From the NCBI GenBank assembly GCA_037576215.1, contig JBANDB010000007.1:3441001-3505000 (forward strand): a stretch of 64,000 nt of DNA. Direction: 5' to 3'. Under the pieces are notes generated by a model, which worked only from the letters and a program-made list of their open reading frames with translations, had not been told where the DNA came from and searched no databases. This DNA is from Armillaria gallica (lineage: Eukaryota; Basidiomycota; Agaricomycetes; Agaricales; Physalacriaceae). This document shows, in pieces, positions 32,379 through 44,400 of this stretch. Position 1 is the stretch's first letter; every line of letters begins with the position of its first letter. The position numbers and the translations under genes were made by a program.

Positions 32379-34088
32379 TGATGAGCCTCCAGGCTCTGTA
32401 CGCTCAGAATTCGCGGATTTAGCCATCTATCACCCAATACCTTCGAAACAACACCATTATAATCCTCACACACTCGATAATACCACGGATTTTCGCAGTA
32501 TAGGCCACAAACATTCAGATACAATCCTAAAACCGTAACATCCACTCCTCACGCACTCCGTTATCCTTCCCAGCTCGCCTCATATCACAATTACCGTATC
32601 CCATCACGGCAAGGCACCTTTGATCGACAATCATCCTAAAACGGGGTTGCTATATCACTCAGAAGCACTAGTTGATGTGCCCATCAATCATTTAATGAAA
32701 TGACGTGATTGACGCGAGTACCCTCCCAGCTACGATAATTACTGCTACGGCAACTATAGACCGTGTTTACTAAGGCTGTTACAGTGCCAAGACTTCGAAT
32801 TATCATTGCCCCACGCATACACCTCAGCACGGCAACTGCAGCTCAATAATCCGCAGCTAAACAGCACCTTATGATCCGCTCATCGCTCAATAAAACCACA
32901 CGGTTCGCATCCATACACGGCAACGTCGAGGACTTGCTGTTACTTTAGAACCACAGATACCATATGTTTACTATGGCTATTACAAAAGCCAAGGACTTAC
33001 AGCCTTACTAAGGCTTCGAAGAATATTCTATTTATAAAATCGTACTTGTAGTATAAAAACTAGGTAGATACCGCATTTTTGGAGCTAGTTCTTACCCAGT
33101 TGACAAGGCTACGGCATTACCAGTCAGCTACAGTTACTCCAAGTTATTCCCCACTGCTTGCTTTACTCTTTAAACGTTGTTGGTTGCACCAATACACGAA
33201 ATCTTGCGTCAATAACTTGCTTTTGTCTTTTAATGCCACAACATCGCTTCACTTTCACCACATAGGATTGTTTCATCGCTTTCACCTTCTACATCGCCAT
33301 CGTTTTCATCGCCCAGTTCAGTATTGCCTCCGTGTAGGCCCAGTTCAGCTCCATAGGATCACCCTCGTCTTTATCATTGTTAGGAGTTGCCGTGCATCTA
33401 TTGCCGCAGCACCCCAGTCAGCACCTCAGTTGCTACAATTTCTACCAGTTTCTTGCAGTCTCTGTACGTTTATTGCTATTGTTTCGACTCACAATATTAG
33501 GTACACCCCAAGCCACGTTTACTAGGCTATTTCGACGTCTTCTAGTCCATTGCCACGATTTCTAGAGCATCGCAACGTTTTCTAGCGTGTTGCTACGATT
33601 TCTAGAGCATTGCTACAATTACCAGTCCTTCCACACGATTACTCGTCCTCCCCCACGATTACTAGAGCATCGCAACGTTTTCTAGTCCCTCCCCACGTTT
33701 TCCAGTCCCTCCCCACGTTTTCTCGACTGTTGCTACGATTTCTAGCGCATTGCTACGATTTCTAGACCCATTTTCGTGGTCTCTAGACCATTTTCGCAGT
33801 TTCTATCACGGTTTCTTGGTATTCAAGTCATACCAGATTCCGTCCCATCTCGTTTATCGAGATCCTTCCTGGCTTACAGCCAACGTCTATTAGTACTCCT
33901 TGACCAAGAGTACTACTTCGCTGACTGAAAAGTCGCAGTGTATCTTGTGTTATTGAGGAATTGACCGCACGGAGGTGCACCGAACCACTCGCAAACACAT
34001 TGCCTTGATTGCTGTGTTGCTACGTTAATTGCCTAAGCTCTCTCCGAGTTTTGGGTGTTGCTGTTGCCACAGAAGTCTAGGCTCATCA
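32379..34088 (+). mobile_element. Solo-LTR-like element, copy 1 (1710 bp)
   Basis: Starts TGATGAGCCT and ends AGGCTCATCA (TG...CA with a 10-bp inverted terminus), flanked by the 4-bp duplication TCGA (32375-32378 and 34089-34092). The empty site is preserved at about 27590 in the other Copia LTR, which proves insertion. No coding capacity recognised; open frames at 33079-33565 look like chance frames. An inverted homologue lies at 36334-38006. Most easily read as a solo LTR of a larger Gypsy-type element. Its CpG content is higher than its surroundings. Confidence 0.8.
33535..33790 (+). repeat. Degenerate minisatellite inside solo-LTR-like copy 1
   Basis: About eleven units of 21-23 bp built on (C/A)ACG(A/T)TTT(C/A)TAG followed by AGCATTGCT or TCCCTCCCC variants. 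Units are reshuffled between two flavours. The counterpart in copy 2 (about 36600-36800) is shorter and more eroded. Confidence 0.75.
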
Positions 34089-34175
34089 TCGAGTTAGGAG
34101 AACTGGAATCTAAATATAGGTAATAAGTCAACTAAATCAATAAATGGCGGTATAGGCTGAATCCTCGACATAGCT

Positions 34176-34400
34176 AGCCAGAATGGATGTTGGCCCCCAT
34201 GGTCAAGGACTCGAACTCCCTTCTTTGCTTAACAGCATACAGCCTTCCCTTTGAGACTTGTTTCCTAGTTGTACATTTGGGATAAGACGAAGGAGCAAAT
34301 TTTGCAGCTGTGGCACTTTTCCAGGTAAAGGTGAGTACAGATCCCTATAATCGTGTTTGACACCTAAAAGCTAACAATTGATCCAGACACTGATGCTTAA
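34176..34400. repeat. Repeat R, copy D, right part
   Basis: Resumes the alignment to copy C that was cut at 24744. GATAAGACGAAGGAGCAAATT at about 34277 corresponds to about 17500 in copy C, and the intron-like GTGAGTACAG...TTTGACACC...ATTGATCCAG segment at 34331-34385 corresponds to 17560-17620. This confirms that the Copia element split copy D. Confidence 0.75.
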
Positions 34401-34950
34401 GTACTTGAAAGGCAGAAACAGTGGGATGACTACATAACTAATTAGACCTCCGACTGATTAGTGTCTGCCTACCAATTACAGCTGTTTTCATAATTATGCG
34501 GAAGGCTCACTACTAATGCTTGTGGGTTGGTCTGAGAAAAAATAAATAAAAAAAGAAAAAGAAAAAAAGAGAGAAAAAGAAAAGGGAAAGGAAGGAAGTT
34601 TCACAAGACCTACCTGCAAATTCTACAACAATTTTTGAGTGTCAGAAGCCCAAAGTCAGAGAGGATGATGATAAATGGCGCTCTGTGCACCTTTCTCATG
34701 CCTGAGGCACAGCCACATCAAATGGCAGACCTGCTGTTCTTGTGCCGTTCAATAGCGGATTTATTTAACATAAAGAATACACTCAATTTCTGAGGCTCAA
34801 ATTTTTAATTCAAACTTATTCATATGCATACAATATTCCCTAAAATTTTCAGGCCCTTCGGATGCATAGGTAATTAATTTGTGAGTCTTTTGTGAATCAT
34901 AGCAGCTAAGTTGCTTACCTGTTGATTCCCTGGACTTTACCCTAATATCA
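34401..34950. other. Low-complexity A-rich stretch and non-coding DNA
   Basis: A purine-only run rich in A, AAAG and GGAAAGG lies at about 34536-34600. The remainder is AT-rich with no open frame or repeat recognised. Confidence 0.6.
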
Positions 34951-36329
34951 TGCTAGTACATGTATGTACATCAGTGTATATCCATGTACACCCATGTACA
35001 CCCATGAGCTTCTGTGAAATTCCATGAAAAGCCATGTACTTCTGTGCAGAGTACCGCCACCCTTTCAGTCCCATGACCCACCTGATGTGCTCCTGTGACA
35101 TCACTTTGCATGGCACTTCACAGCCTTGCACGTGTTTGCATGCTATGCCACCGCTCACACTCCATGGCAGTTCATCGAACCTTATGGATATTGTCACACC
35201 AGTGCATTTGCCAATCCCTCAACAGTACCCTCTATCAATTAGTACAATTACACACCCTGCACCCTCCATGTACTTTAATTATTTAATAAAATGTCTGGTT
35301 TTGCCACCAACCCCTAATACCTCTCATTTAACTCAACTCCTGGAACACGGTCAGGTGTCAGTGTGCATGGCATTTCCAATAATAAAATTAGCAGGACAAC
35401 CAAGTCCTGATAACCATTTACATACTCAAAACATTTGTAAATACCTACCGAAAGTCACTCCAAATCACTAAAAGATCTCCAAAGACACTCAATGGTTTCC
35501 ACCTTTCATTCAAAAAACCATCAAAGCCCCTTCCAATCCACACTCCTTTTCCTTGTTCCACTGCCTCACATTCCATGGAAGTAACTAACTCTCCCTGTGG
35601 TGCTTGTTTCCTTTGTCAAAGGGCATGCTCCTCCTTCGTTGTGGGTGTGTATGATTATCAAAATTTGACGGTCCTTCTAATCTTGCTAATGTCTACATCC
35701 ACTGCTTATACCTTTCCCACAGAACCAATGTGTGACATGCACCTGCTTGTATGTGTGTCACCATTCTCACATTGCACCCAGCAAGATCATCTATGTCTGC
35801 AATGCTATGCGCTGCCATGGTCGAGTACAGGTAAGCCATCATTTCAGATTGTTCCCCCCTCTACTTTGTTCACCTCACTCTCAGCAACCCCACAACCTGC
35901 CCATCTGCCAGTGCGGTGCAGCAGCTGATGCCCATTCTGCCCAAGCCACCTCATCTGTAATGGCCCAATCCGTGCACAAAGTGCTCTCAGCCATTGCGCC
36001 CACTTTTACATCCCCTCCTGTGCTTGCTACTCCCACACTCACTCATTCTGACACACTACCACCAGCACCGCCTGGTGTCTTTTTCAACAGTAGCACCCTG
36101 TTTACTCCTGCCTCGGCCCCCGCCTCTACACTCCCCTACCCTCTGGTAGCCTCTCAGATCGTCCCTGCTCCTGCCATGCTGCAGACCCTACTCTAAAGCA
36201 ATCTAGCAGCTCTCATTGCTCAAATGCTCGTGAATAGAGGTGGTCTCGATGGCCAGCCACCTGTCTAAGCTGCTACTAACAGCCTGCTTGTGGCTGGACT
36301 ACATCTGCTACTCTTGTTTCCTCAGTACA
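34951..36329 (+). pseudogene. Uncharacterised element, 5' coding remnants
   Basis: Plus-strand frames at 35034-35471, 35575-35928 and 35732-36196 hold Cys-rich stretches (CGACFLCQRAC, CQCGAAADAHSAQ) and a long Pro/Ala/Ser/Thr-rich part. I recognise no family. The sequence continues beyond the solo-LTR-like insertion at 38011, so both parts belong to one older element or gene. A short palindromic patch of GTACA/CATGTAC repeats occurs at 34955-35040. Confidence 0.35.
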
Positions 36330-36333
36330 CCGG

Positions 36334-38006
36334 TGATGAGCCTAAGACTTCCATGGCAATGGCAACACTAACTCGGAATGAGATTGGATAATTAATGTAG
36401 TGGCACAGCAATCAAGGTGATTGTGTGTGCGAGTGGTTCGGGGCACCTCCATGCAGTAGAACAATTCCTCTATACACAAGAATACACTGCGACTTTAAGT
36501 CTGCAAAGTAGTACTGCTTGGTAGTCAAGTACTAGATGCTAAGGCTATAAGCTGGTAGGGTTCTTTCGAAGTGAGAGGGAATGAAAATGGGTATGATGTG
36601 AATACCACGAATCCATATGAGAAAACGTGCTGCGAGACTAGAAAACATTGCTCTATGGTAATCGGAGCGGGGTGAACGATAGAGAATAGACTAAACGGTC
36701 AGCAATAGTCTAGGGGTGAGCGAGGCAATGAGAAAACGGCGTGGGGACTGCGAGTGGTGAAATAAATGTGGAACGAGATGCTGAGGGTGGACTGGTGAGA
36801 GAAAATATGGAACTATGAAAACTGGCGGTAATACTGGTCCTATACAATGCGATGGTGCTGAGTCGATGTCGAAACTGGTCTGGTACTGAAACGATCCTAT
36901 CCTATGTCAAACTAACCTTCAAGTCCACTCGAGGGACTGATACTATATGAAAACTGGCTGAAACTGATCCTAAGTCTGCTTGGAGACTACCCAAGTGGGC
37001 AACGATAATGATGGCGAAAGAGAAATGGTAAAACTCCAATGGTGTGAAAGTGAAACGATGATGGCCTATAAAAGATAACGTAGGTGAGGTATGGTGCAGC
37101 GATCACGTATTGGCACAGTATGAGCATGCACCAATAGTGTTAAGAGCGAAGAGCGCGTAGTGAAGGACTCTTCACAGTTAAAAACCATGGAATAACTCTG
37201 GTGAGCTTCAAGAGTCAATGTGCAATCAAAAATATGCTGGTGTAAACGATATATTGCTGTAGAACGGTGAATAAACATTGCTTACTGGCGATAGACTAGT
37301 GTGTGATGATAATTGATATAGTCTGGGGTCGACTAGATATGAACTGCTGTTGAACTATGTTTTCTAGCTAGTTTTATACTACAAGTATGAATTTATAAAT
37401 AGAATAAATATGTGAGACTTAGTAAGGCTGTAAGGCCTTGGCTTTGTAAAAATCAGAGGAAACATATGGTATGTCGTCTTCTAAAGTAACAGCAACTTGT
37501 CGACATTGCCACGTATGGATGCGAACCGTATAGTTTTGCTGAGCAATGCATGGATCATTAGGTGCTGTTTAGCTGCGGATTACTGAGCGATAGTCGTCAT
37601 GCTGAGGAGTATGTGTGGGGCAATGTTTTCTTGAGGCCTTGGCAAAGTAACAGCCTTAGTAAACACGGTCTGTAGTTGCCGTAGCTGGGAGGGTACTCAC
37701 ATCTATCACATCATTTTCATTAAGTGATCAATGAGTGTGTCAACTAATTGCTTCTGAGTGATGCGACAATTCCATATTGGGATGATTGTTGATCGAAGGT
37801 GCCTTGCCATGATGAAGTATGGCAATTATGGTGCGTGGCAAGATGGGATGAATAACAAAGCGTGTAAGGAGTGGTTGCTGTAGGATGAAAGTGGTATCAG
37901 TGTGCGTGCAATCATTGGTTTGCTGAAAGGCTGTTGAAGGGATAATAGCGTTAATTAGCAGGGAAAATCTGCGAATTCTGAGCATACAGAGCCTGGAGGC
38001 TCATCA
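36334..38006 (-). mobile_element. Solo-LTR-like element, copy 2 (1673 bp, inverted)
   Basis: Inverted homologue of 32379-34088: begins TGATGAGCCTAAGACTTC and ends GGAGGCTCATCA. Flanks are CCGG (36330-36333) and CCAG (38007-38010), a 4-bp duplication differing by one CpG-to-CpA change. Compared with copy 1, several CpG sites have become TpG or CpA (for instance the site near its 3' end at about 37985), so this copy is older or longer methylated. No coding capacity. Confidence 0.75.
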
Positions 38007-38010
38007 CCAG

Positions 38011-40800
38011 GCCTACCAGGCCTATCGTCAATGTTCAAAACAATCGCAATGGTGCAAATGAGCAAAGACAACAATCTATCTAAGCTAGAAGTACTTTTGT
38101 GCAGAATCTTGCTACAGGTTGAAACAGTAATCAACTAGTTGTTGTCAAACTGATTGTCCTTGTTGATCCTCTCTGCTGTCCCAATGGATATTGCCACCAC
38201 CTCAACACTGATGTCTATCCTGATGAGCCTATGACCGCTGACTACAACATAGTGCACTCAGACGTCCGACCTCTCATCGTGCGCCTCCAGCTGCTCAACC
38301 TGTCATCCAGGTCAACATGCATAAGAACACTGAATGTTACATGGACCTTCAAAAAGCACTCATTGCCCATCAAGCTTGCAGTGACACTCCCAAAATTCCT
38401 GGGTTCAATCCAGACCCCAATGCTGATCTCGACAACAGTGGATGGTGCCTTTGTCAATTCTGCACAACATGGCATATGATGTGATTAGTCTGCACTCCCA
38501 GTGCCTACAGCAAGAGCTATTTCACTTGGGCTAACCTCACCCAACACTGTTCCTTCAGCAAAGCTCTGAAGGATTCTGGTATGGGTGAAGATCCTGGCTT
38601 GAAAAACTACTTGATGATCTGTAAGTGACCATCTACCCGTCTCATCACTAAATTCACCTCTGGTACCAGCACCTGCCAAGGGAAACATCATCCACTCGGT
38701 TACTGATTGCTATCTCAACAACTTCGGGGACACTCCCATTCATCCCGTCAAAGCTGTGATGGCCCATCCGTGCTATGCAGCACATGCTCTCTGGGGTCTC
38801 TTGTTTCTGGAGTGCACCTTAGGAGAGCAGGCTACTAGTTGTGATCAGTGCCCCTTCCAACTCTGTCGTGGTGTGTCTCCAAACCTATAACCATCTTTCT
38901 CCTCCCTGGCTAGAGTTCGAATCTGCCCAATCAACCCCAACACACCTGAAATGAATGTAAGTCCAACCCTATGTCAGCGAGCCAGCTGTTAACCACCCAC
39001 CATCTTGAGAATCATGTGCCTATGCTACCCCACCCATCTGTTAGCTCCACACCCAATTGGACACCAGATGATGCTAACCCACCATGGACAACTTCACTGA
39101 TCATTCAGCATCCAAGTGATAGCCAAGCTCAGGTAATTGCTCTATCCATCCTCTCACCAACCCTTTTCTGATCCCACACAGCCCATACCACTGGTCGTGC
39201 AACCACCATTTGTACCCACACATTGGCCATGTACATACATTGTCCATCATTCTTGAATGCCTCCTTGATCCCACTCATCCCAACAGCTGCTACAGCTTGT
39301 TACTGGGAGGTTCACTGTATTTATACCTCCGGATGCCCATTTACGATCTCACCATTGAACAAACAGCGTTTTGGTGGGCTCAGGGCTTCTTCCTGGCCAT
39401 CTGGTTCCTCTCCACTCACCAGGTGCCATTGCCGCTTTTCACACCATTCATCCATGTTCTCCTTCCCAAACAGGTTGAGGATTGTTGGCTTCAGCTAGAT
39501 CAATGGTCTCCTGCCACCATCAACAACATTGATCCCATGTTTGCAGGGTTCCTCTGTCCATGGTTAGACTTGAAAAAAACCCAACCTGTCTCCACTTATC
39601 TCTCCTGGACTGATTGACTTCAAGAGCCTGTTCCTGTCTTTCTCATGAGACACTGTGCTGGGATTGTCTCCATGAGTATCCGTTCCTCTTCGATATCATT
39701 TTATGCTCATCCTGTTACCTACAGCCCAGCAAAGTCAGCCTGGGATCCAAGCAAGATCCTGACCTTCATGTCAACCACGACCGGGCTATCCATTCCTTCC
39801 ACATGCTCGGCAATGCCAATTTCAAGTCCCTTCCCACCTTTCGTGCCTATCATAGCAGTTTTCACCAGACCCTCGGTCCCTACTTCAATGGCAAATCTTT
39901 AGCAGACAGCTTGGTACATGTAATCCTTTGAGGTGGGAACACTGTCTGAAAACCCTGCCTAGCCATCCCTTATTAAATGCACTGCTCAGGATGCTAACAG
40001 GTCTGAACATCTCTTCATCTATTGGCTGTTCAACAGGAAACTCAAGGATCTTTCACAACTCCAACCATATCTCAACTACGACAATTGTGAGATTCTCTAG
40101 ACCAAACAGGGCCAAATGAAGGTGGGTGGTGAGGAAATGCTTGCGGATCTTGTCCTCAGTCATTTTCAGCACACTCTTGAGGGCTACCTCCACAAGGACA
40201 TCATTAATAGAGGTACACGGCTACTCCAGACCATGACCTCCTGTCCCTATCTTCCTGCCAGTGACAATGACAAGCTCACAGTATCCATAGTCCCCCTCCT
40301 TCATAGTGACATCTCTAACCTTTTGTGCCTTCAGTTCAAGTTCATCCAGCTTGATCCCAAGACGGATATCCAAAAACCTTTGGGTTCGAAGCTCCTCTAC
40401 AGCTTTGTTCATGCTTGCTGGTCCAGGGCAGACATTGGTTTCAACAGCTGCCTCGTTCAGATATTAGCCACAGGGTGATGGGAGGGCATCACCATCGATG
40501 CATATTTTGACACTATTTTCAATGTGCACCACACAGTATAACAGGGCTTGAGGGGAGGGTGAAATGTATAGCTTGTAGCGAGGACTATCGTAGTTAACAC
40601 ACAAATACAAGGTTCTGCCTCATCAGTCCAAACAGCCGATTTGACAGTACTGTCGCACTCACTTTTGGTCATCATCAGACCCAGTTGTACTGTCCCATAA
40701 GGAGTGTTGCCGATAGTCGCCAACCAGAATTTTCCTGAGATCTGCCACTGATGAACCTATAGACTCCTGCGGGCAGAAAACACAAGACCTGTAATGGTGA
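38011..40800 (+). pseudogene. Uncharacterised element, 3' coding remnants
   Basis: Plus-strand coding-like pieces interrupted by TAG/TGA codons: about 38260-38480, 39210-39617 (135 codons), 39614-39931 and 40116-40478 (120 codons). The 39210 piece has evenly spaced Trp residues and the 40116 piece looks like an alpha/beta domain, but I recognise neither. A donor-like GTAAGTGACC lies near 38621. Together with 34951-36329 this is probably one decayed mobile element or host gene of an undescribed family. Confidence 0.35.
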
Positions 40801-41442
40801 GTGTAGTCAAGCACAGAATCTGAAGGCAGGTTCTAGCGAGTCTAGTCTTGCACCTCTGTGCAGTGACTATAGCTTCCTGGTGGTGTAGCGAAGTATTACT
40901 ATGCTTTGTTATGATTCTCTGAAGGCTGTTCAGAGGCTCAAGGTATGTATGCGAACTTTCCTGGAAGGGAAGGGAAGTGTAATCGTGGGTGTATGCTGAG
41001 CAGGGGCGACCTAGACGCGGTGTGAACTATGTGGTGTCAGAATCCTGGCTACGGTTGTTATGTCCAGACTCAGGAATAACAAACAAGGCAACCAAAGGCT
41101 GTCTCACATTTGGACAATCATCTGAGGTACTGTGGAGTTTGCTACAGCGAGGCAGTTAAATGCTTAGACTCTCAGCGAGTGATAAGAGTAAAGTCTGGTA
41201 TGTATAAACTTAGCTCAAAGCTAGGGTACAAGGCTGAGAGCTAAGCTACTTATATACTATTCATACAATACTATATATAAACGTGTCCATCTGTCAAATG
41301 GGTGTCAGGTCATATAGAAGTCTGTCCATAACCATGCATCCCAGCAGGAATGCTGAAGTCGTTTGGTTTAGCACTGGTAACTGCGTGTATGCCAAGGTGC
41401 CAAGATAAGATAAGATAAGGAAAAAATAGACAAATTGTAACA
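40801..41442 (-). repeat. Gypsy-1 3' LTR (outer edge not located)
   Basis: On the minus strand a G-rich polypurine tract (AATGAGGGGGTAA, 41443-41455) is followed by TGTTACAATTTG at 41442, the expected LTR start. The left boundary is uncertain because the matching 5' LTR was not found. GATAA is repeated three times at about 41405-41420. Confidence 0.5.
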
Positions 41443-41477
41443 TTACCCCCTCATTAAGGCAGACATCCCAACTGCCA

Positions 41478-44400
41478 TTAAGGTCTGCCCCAGTCGTTCA
41501 GGAAGTCAGGTTTGTATATTCCACGTGCTTCCCCTCCATATCTGTTGTCCTGGTTGAGCCAGTATTCCTGGATTAGGTGTCCCCACACATTGACGTCTGG
41601 GTTTTCTACCCATTTCTGTTTGCTGTCTTGTTGTTGTGCGAGGTACCACTGGGAGCCGTTTTCATACTTATGGTCAAGTACCATGGTGATGCGCTTGTTT
41701 TCATTTTTGGTTACGATTTTGGGTGTGTCGACTCATTGCGCATGGCTGATTTTGTCTTTGTACTCCTTGATCGCTTCCTGTGCATGTTCCATTTTAGTGT
41801 CCCATACCCATGAGTTGTGCTCACATGTCCATCCTTTCCATTTGACAAAGTAGTCAGTGACTTGACTAGACTTCTGTCCTCGTTTTCCGTGTACTCTGCG
41901 AGTCCTGGAGTCAAGGACTTCTTCGATTCCATACTCCTCCTCATCTTTGATTAGTTCTAGCAGAGGAGGAGGCAGCAACTCCTGATTAGGGAATGCTGGT
42001 GGTACATAAGGTGTCAAGAGCTTCTCATTGAGGCATGGATGAATCTTCCAGTGGGGCGGCAGCTTGAGTTTGTATGCGCTGGTGCCCGCTTTGTCAAGGA
42101 TCAGGAAGGGACTGATGTGTTTGTCATTGAGCTTCTTCTTTGATTGGGGAAGGTTAAGATTTGTGGCATCAAGCCACACACGGTTGCCTATCTGGTAGTT
42201 GTTGGCGGTGCATTTTTTCTTGTTGTACTGGGCCTTTATCTTTTCAGCAACTTCTTCAAGAGTGGTCTGGGTCTCCTTGTGGACGGTGGTCATGTTCTGG
42301 ACGAAGTCTTCAGCAGCAGGGTTCGCAAATGGGAACGTTCTGGGAGAATTGGGCAGGATTCAAGGATTCCTGCTGTAGAGCACCATAAAGGGGCTTTTGT
42401 CTGTCGCACTGTGGATTCGATTGTTATGGGTGAATTCCACGAGTGGGAGCCAGTCACTCCAATCAGTCTGGCAATGATTCACAAAGATTCTGAGGTATTT
42501 CTCAATCTCCTGATTGGCTTGTTTTGTTTGGCCATCTGTCTGAGGGTGGAAGGCAGTAGAGGCGTTTGGCATGATGTCGAGCATTCAATACAGTTTCTTC
42601 ATGAATTTGGATATGAACTGCAGTCTTCGGTCAGAGATGATGACTCGAGGCATTCCATGTAGTGCATAGACGTGGTCTCGCAAGATCTGGGCCCATCCTT
42701 CAGCTGACAGTTCTGTGTTGCAGGCAATGGGAATGATGGCCTTGGAGAACCGGTCCACAATCATGAGGATGGCATCGTGACCATCAGAGTTGGGTAGACC
42801 AGTGATCATGTTGACCGAGATGTGTGTCCAAGGGCTGATGGGTACTTTGTTTGGATGGAGCAGTGCTGCCTTCGCTTGCGTGCTTGACTTTATACATTGG
42901 CCAGTTTTGCATCCCTTGACATATGCTTCAATATCCTTCATTTTGGGCCACCAGTAATCGTGGAGCACCAGCTCCTTCATCTTCTCGATCCCTGGGTGTC
43001 CAGCAGTGATGTGGTCATGGTACTGGAAAATGATTTCGCCTCAGAGAGAACACTTTCATGGAACGTAGACGTGCCTGTTGTACATGAGGAGTCTCCCTTG
43101 GCAGGATATCCCTTGTTCATGGCTGAGGGACATGGCGATGCCCTCATCCCACAATTCCTCTTGTCACATTGCTTCTTCAATTCATGTATGGACTTCACTG
43201 GTTGTTGGCATGATGAGGGCATGGAAGTGCATGGGTTGAAGGATAACAATATTGTTATTATCGTCCTTGCCCTGGTCATGGTCATCTCATTGGGATAGAA
43301 GGTCAGCCTTTTTATTGAGGGTGCCAGGCTTGTGTCGTAGTACAAAATGATATTCTGCAAGCTCGGTGACCTAGCAGGCCTGTCGTCGATTCAGCTTCTG
43401 GGGAAGTCGGAAGTACTGGAGGTTTTGATGGTCTGTTCAGATTTCTATGTCTTTGGCAGCCCCCATAAGATAGTGGTGCTATTCTGACAAGGTGAGCATG
43501 ATTGCAAGCAGTTCCTTGTCATAGATCTCATAGTTTCATTCCATGACACTGAGTGCCTTGGACATGAAAGCTACTGGGTGCCATACTCCATTCTGTTGTT
43601 GACTAAGGACAGCACTGACTGCTCCTTCGCTGGTGTCAGCCTCTACTCAGAAGGGGTCATCATCATTCAGGATGGCTAGAATGATGTCTTCCGCCATGTG
43701 CCTTTTCAATTCTTGGAAGGCCTTGTCCTGTGCCTCTCCCCACTTCCATTCTGCATTGCCTGTGAGCTGCATAAGCAGGCATACAACCTTCAAGTACATC
43801 TTGATGAACTTCCAGTAGAAGTTCATAAAGCCCAGGAATGACTGCAATTCTTTCTTCCTTTGGGGCATCAGCCATTCTGCAATTCCAGCAATCTTGACGG
43901 GGTCCATGTGGATGGAGTCCTGGCTGATGATAACACTGAGGTACTTGGTCTCGAGTACCTCGAATTTGCACTTCTCTGCTTTGAGAAAGAGCTTGTTCTC
44001 ATGAAGGTGTTGGAGGACATGCTTTATGATCTGTTGGTGTTCCCCCAAGTCCTTGGAGAAGATCAGAATGTCGTCCAGGTAGATGGTGACCTTGCCTTTG
44101 GCAATCAGGTCTTTGAAGATATTGTTCATCATCCACTGGAAGGTTGCAGGAAAATTGGTGAGCTCGAAGAACATGATGGTTGGTTTGAACAGTCCTCGGT
44201 TTGTTCAGAAAGCAGCTTTTTCTTCATCACCCTCTCTGATCTGGACATTGTTGTATCCCCAACAAACATCGAGTTTTGTGAAGTACTTGGCACCATGCAG
44301 CTTGTCAATGAGTTGAGAGATGAGTGGTAATGGGTAACAATTTTTAATGGTCATCTCATTGAGCTTGCGGTAGTTTTGTACTGGTCAGAGCATGCCATCT

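Larger units (their letters stand above)
24745..34170 (-). mobile_element. Ty1/Copia retrotransposon with two nested insertions
   Basis: Complete element in minus orientation, flanked by the 5-bp target duplication TAGCT (24740-24744 and 34171-34175). LTRs of about 290-305 bp begin TGT and end ACA in plus-strand spelling: 24745 to 27676 (3' LTR, interrupted) and 32165 to 34170 (5' LTR, interrupted). A polypurine tract (GGCTTCAGGGGAAG, minus strand, 27677-27690) adjoins the 3' LTR. The internal region encodes Gag, protease, integrase, reverse transcriptase and RNase H in Copia order, all broken by stops. The 3' LTR holds a TIR element and the 5' LTR holds a solo-LTR-like insertion, so both insertions came later. 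Confidence 0.9.
32165..34170 (-). repeat. Copia 5' LTR, interrupted by solo-LTR-like element
   Basis: LTR pieces 32165-32378 and 34093-34170 are contiguous once the insertion with its TCGA duplication is removed, giving 292 bp. The outer edge CGACA is followed by the TAGCT target duplication. The inner edge adjoins the sequence where the primer-binding site would lie (minus strand GGTTCTGGGCTCC), which I cannot match to a particular tRNA. Confidence 0.85.

Noticed and set aside
33079..33525. 148-codon plus-strand frame rich in His, Leu and Ser
   Set aside because: Lies in the non-coding solo-LTR-like element, is not preserved in the inverted copy and passes next to a minisatellite.
33535..33790. 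CRISPR-like array
   Set aside because: Units are directly adjacent with no unique spacers, in a eukaryotic LTR-like element; this is a minisatellite.
42144..42662. 172-codon plus-strand open frame
   Set aside because: Shadow of the Gypsy-1 integrase on the opposite strand. The same applies to the long plus-strand frames at 44628-45299 and 45671-46318.
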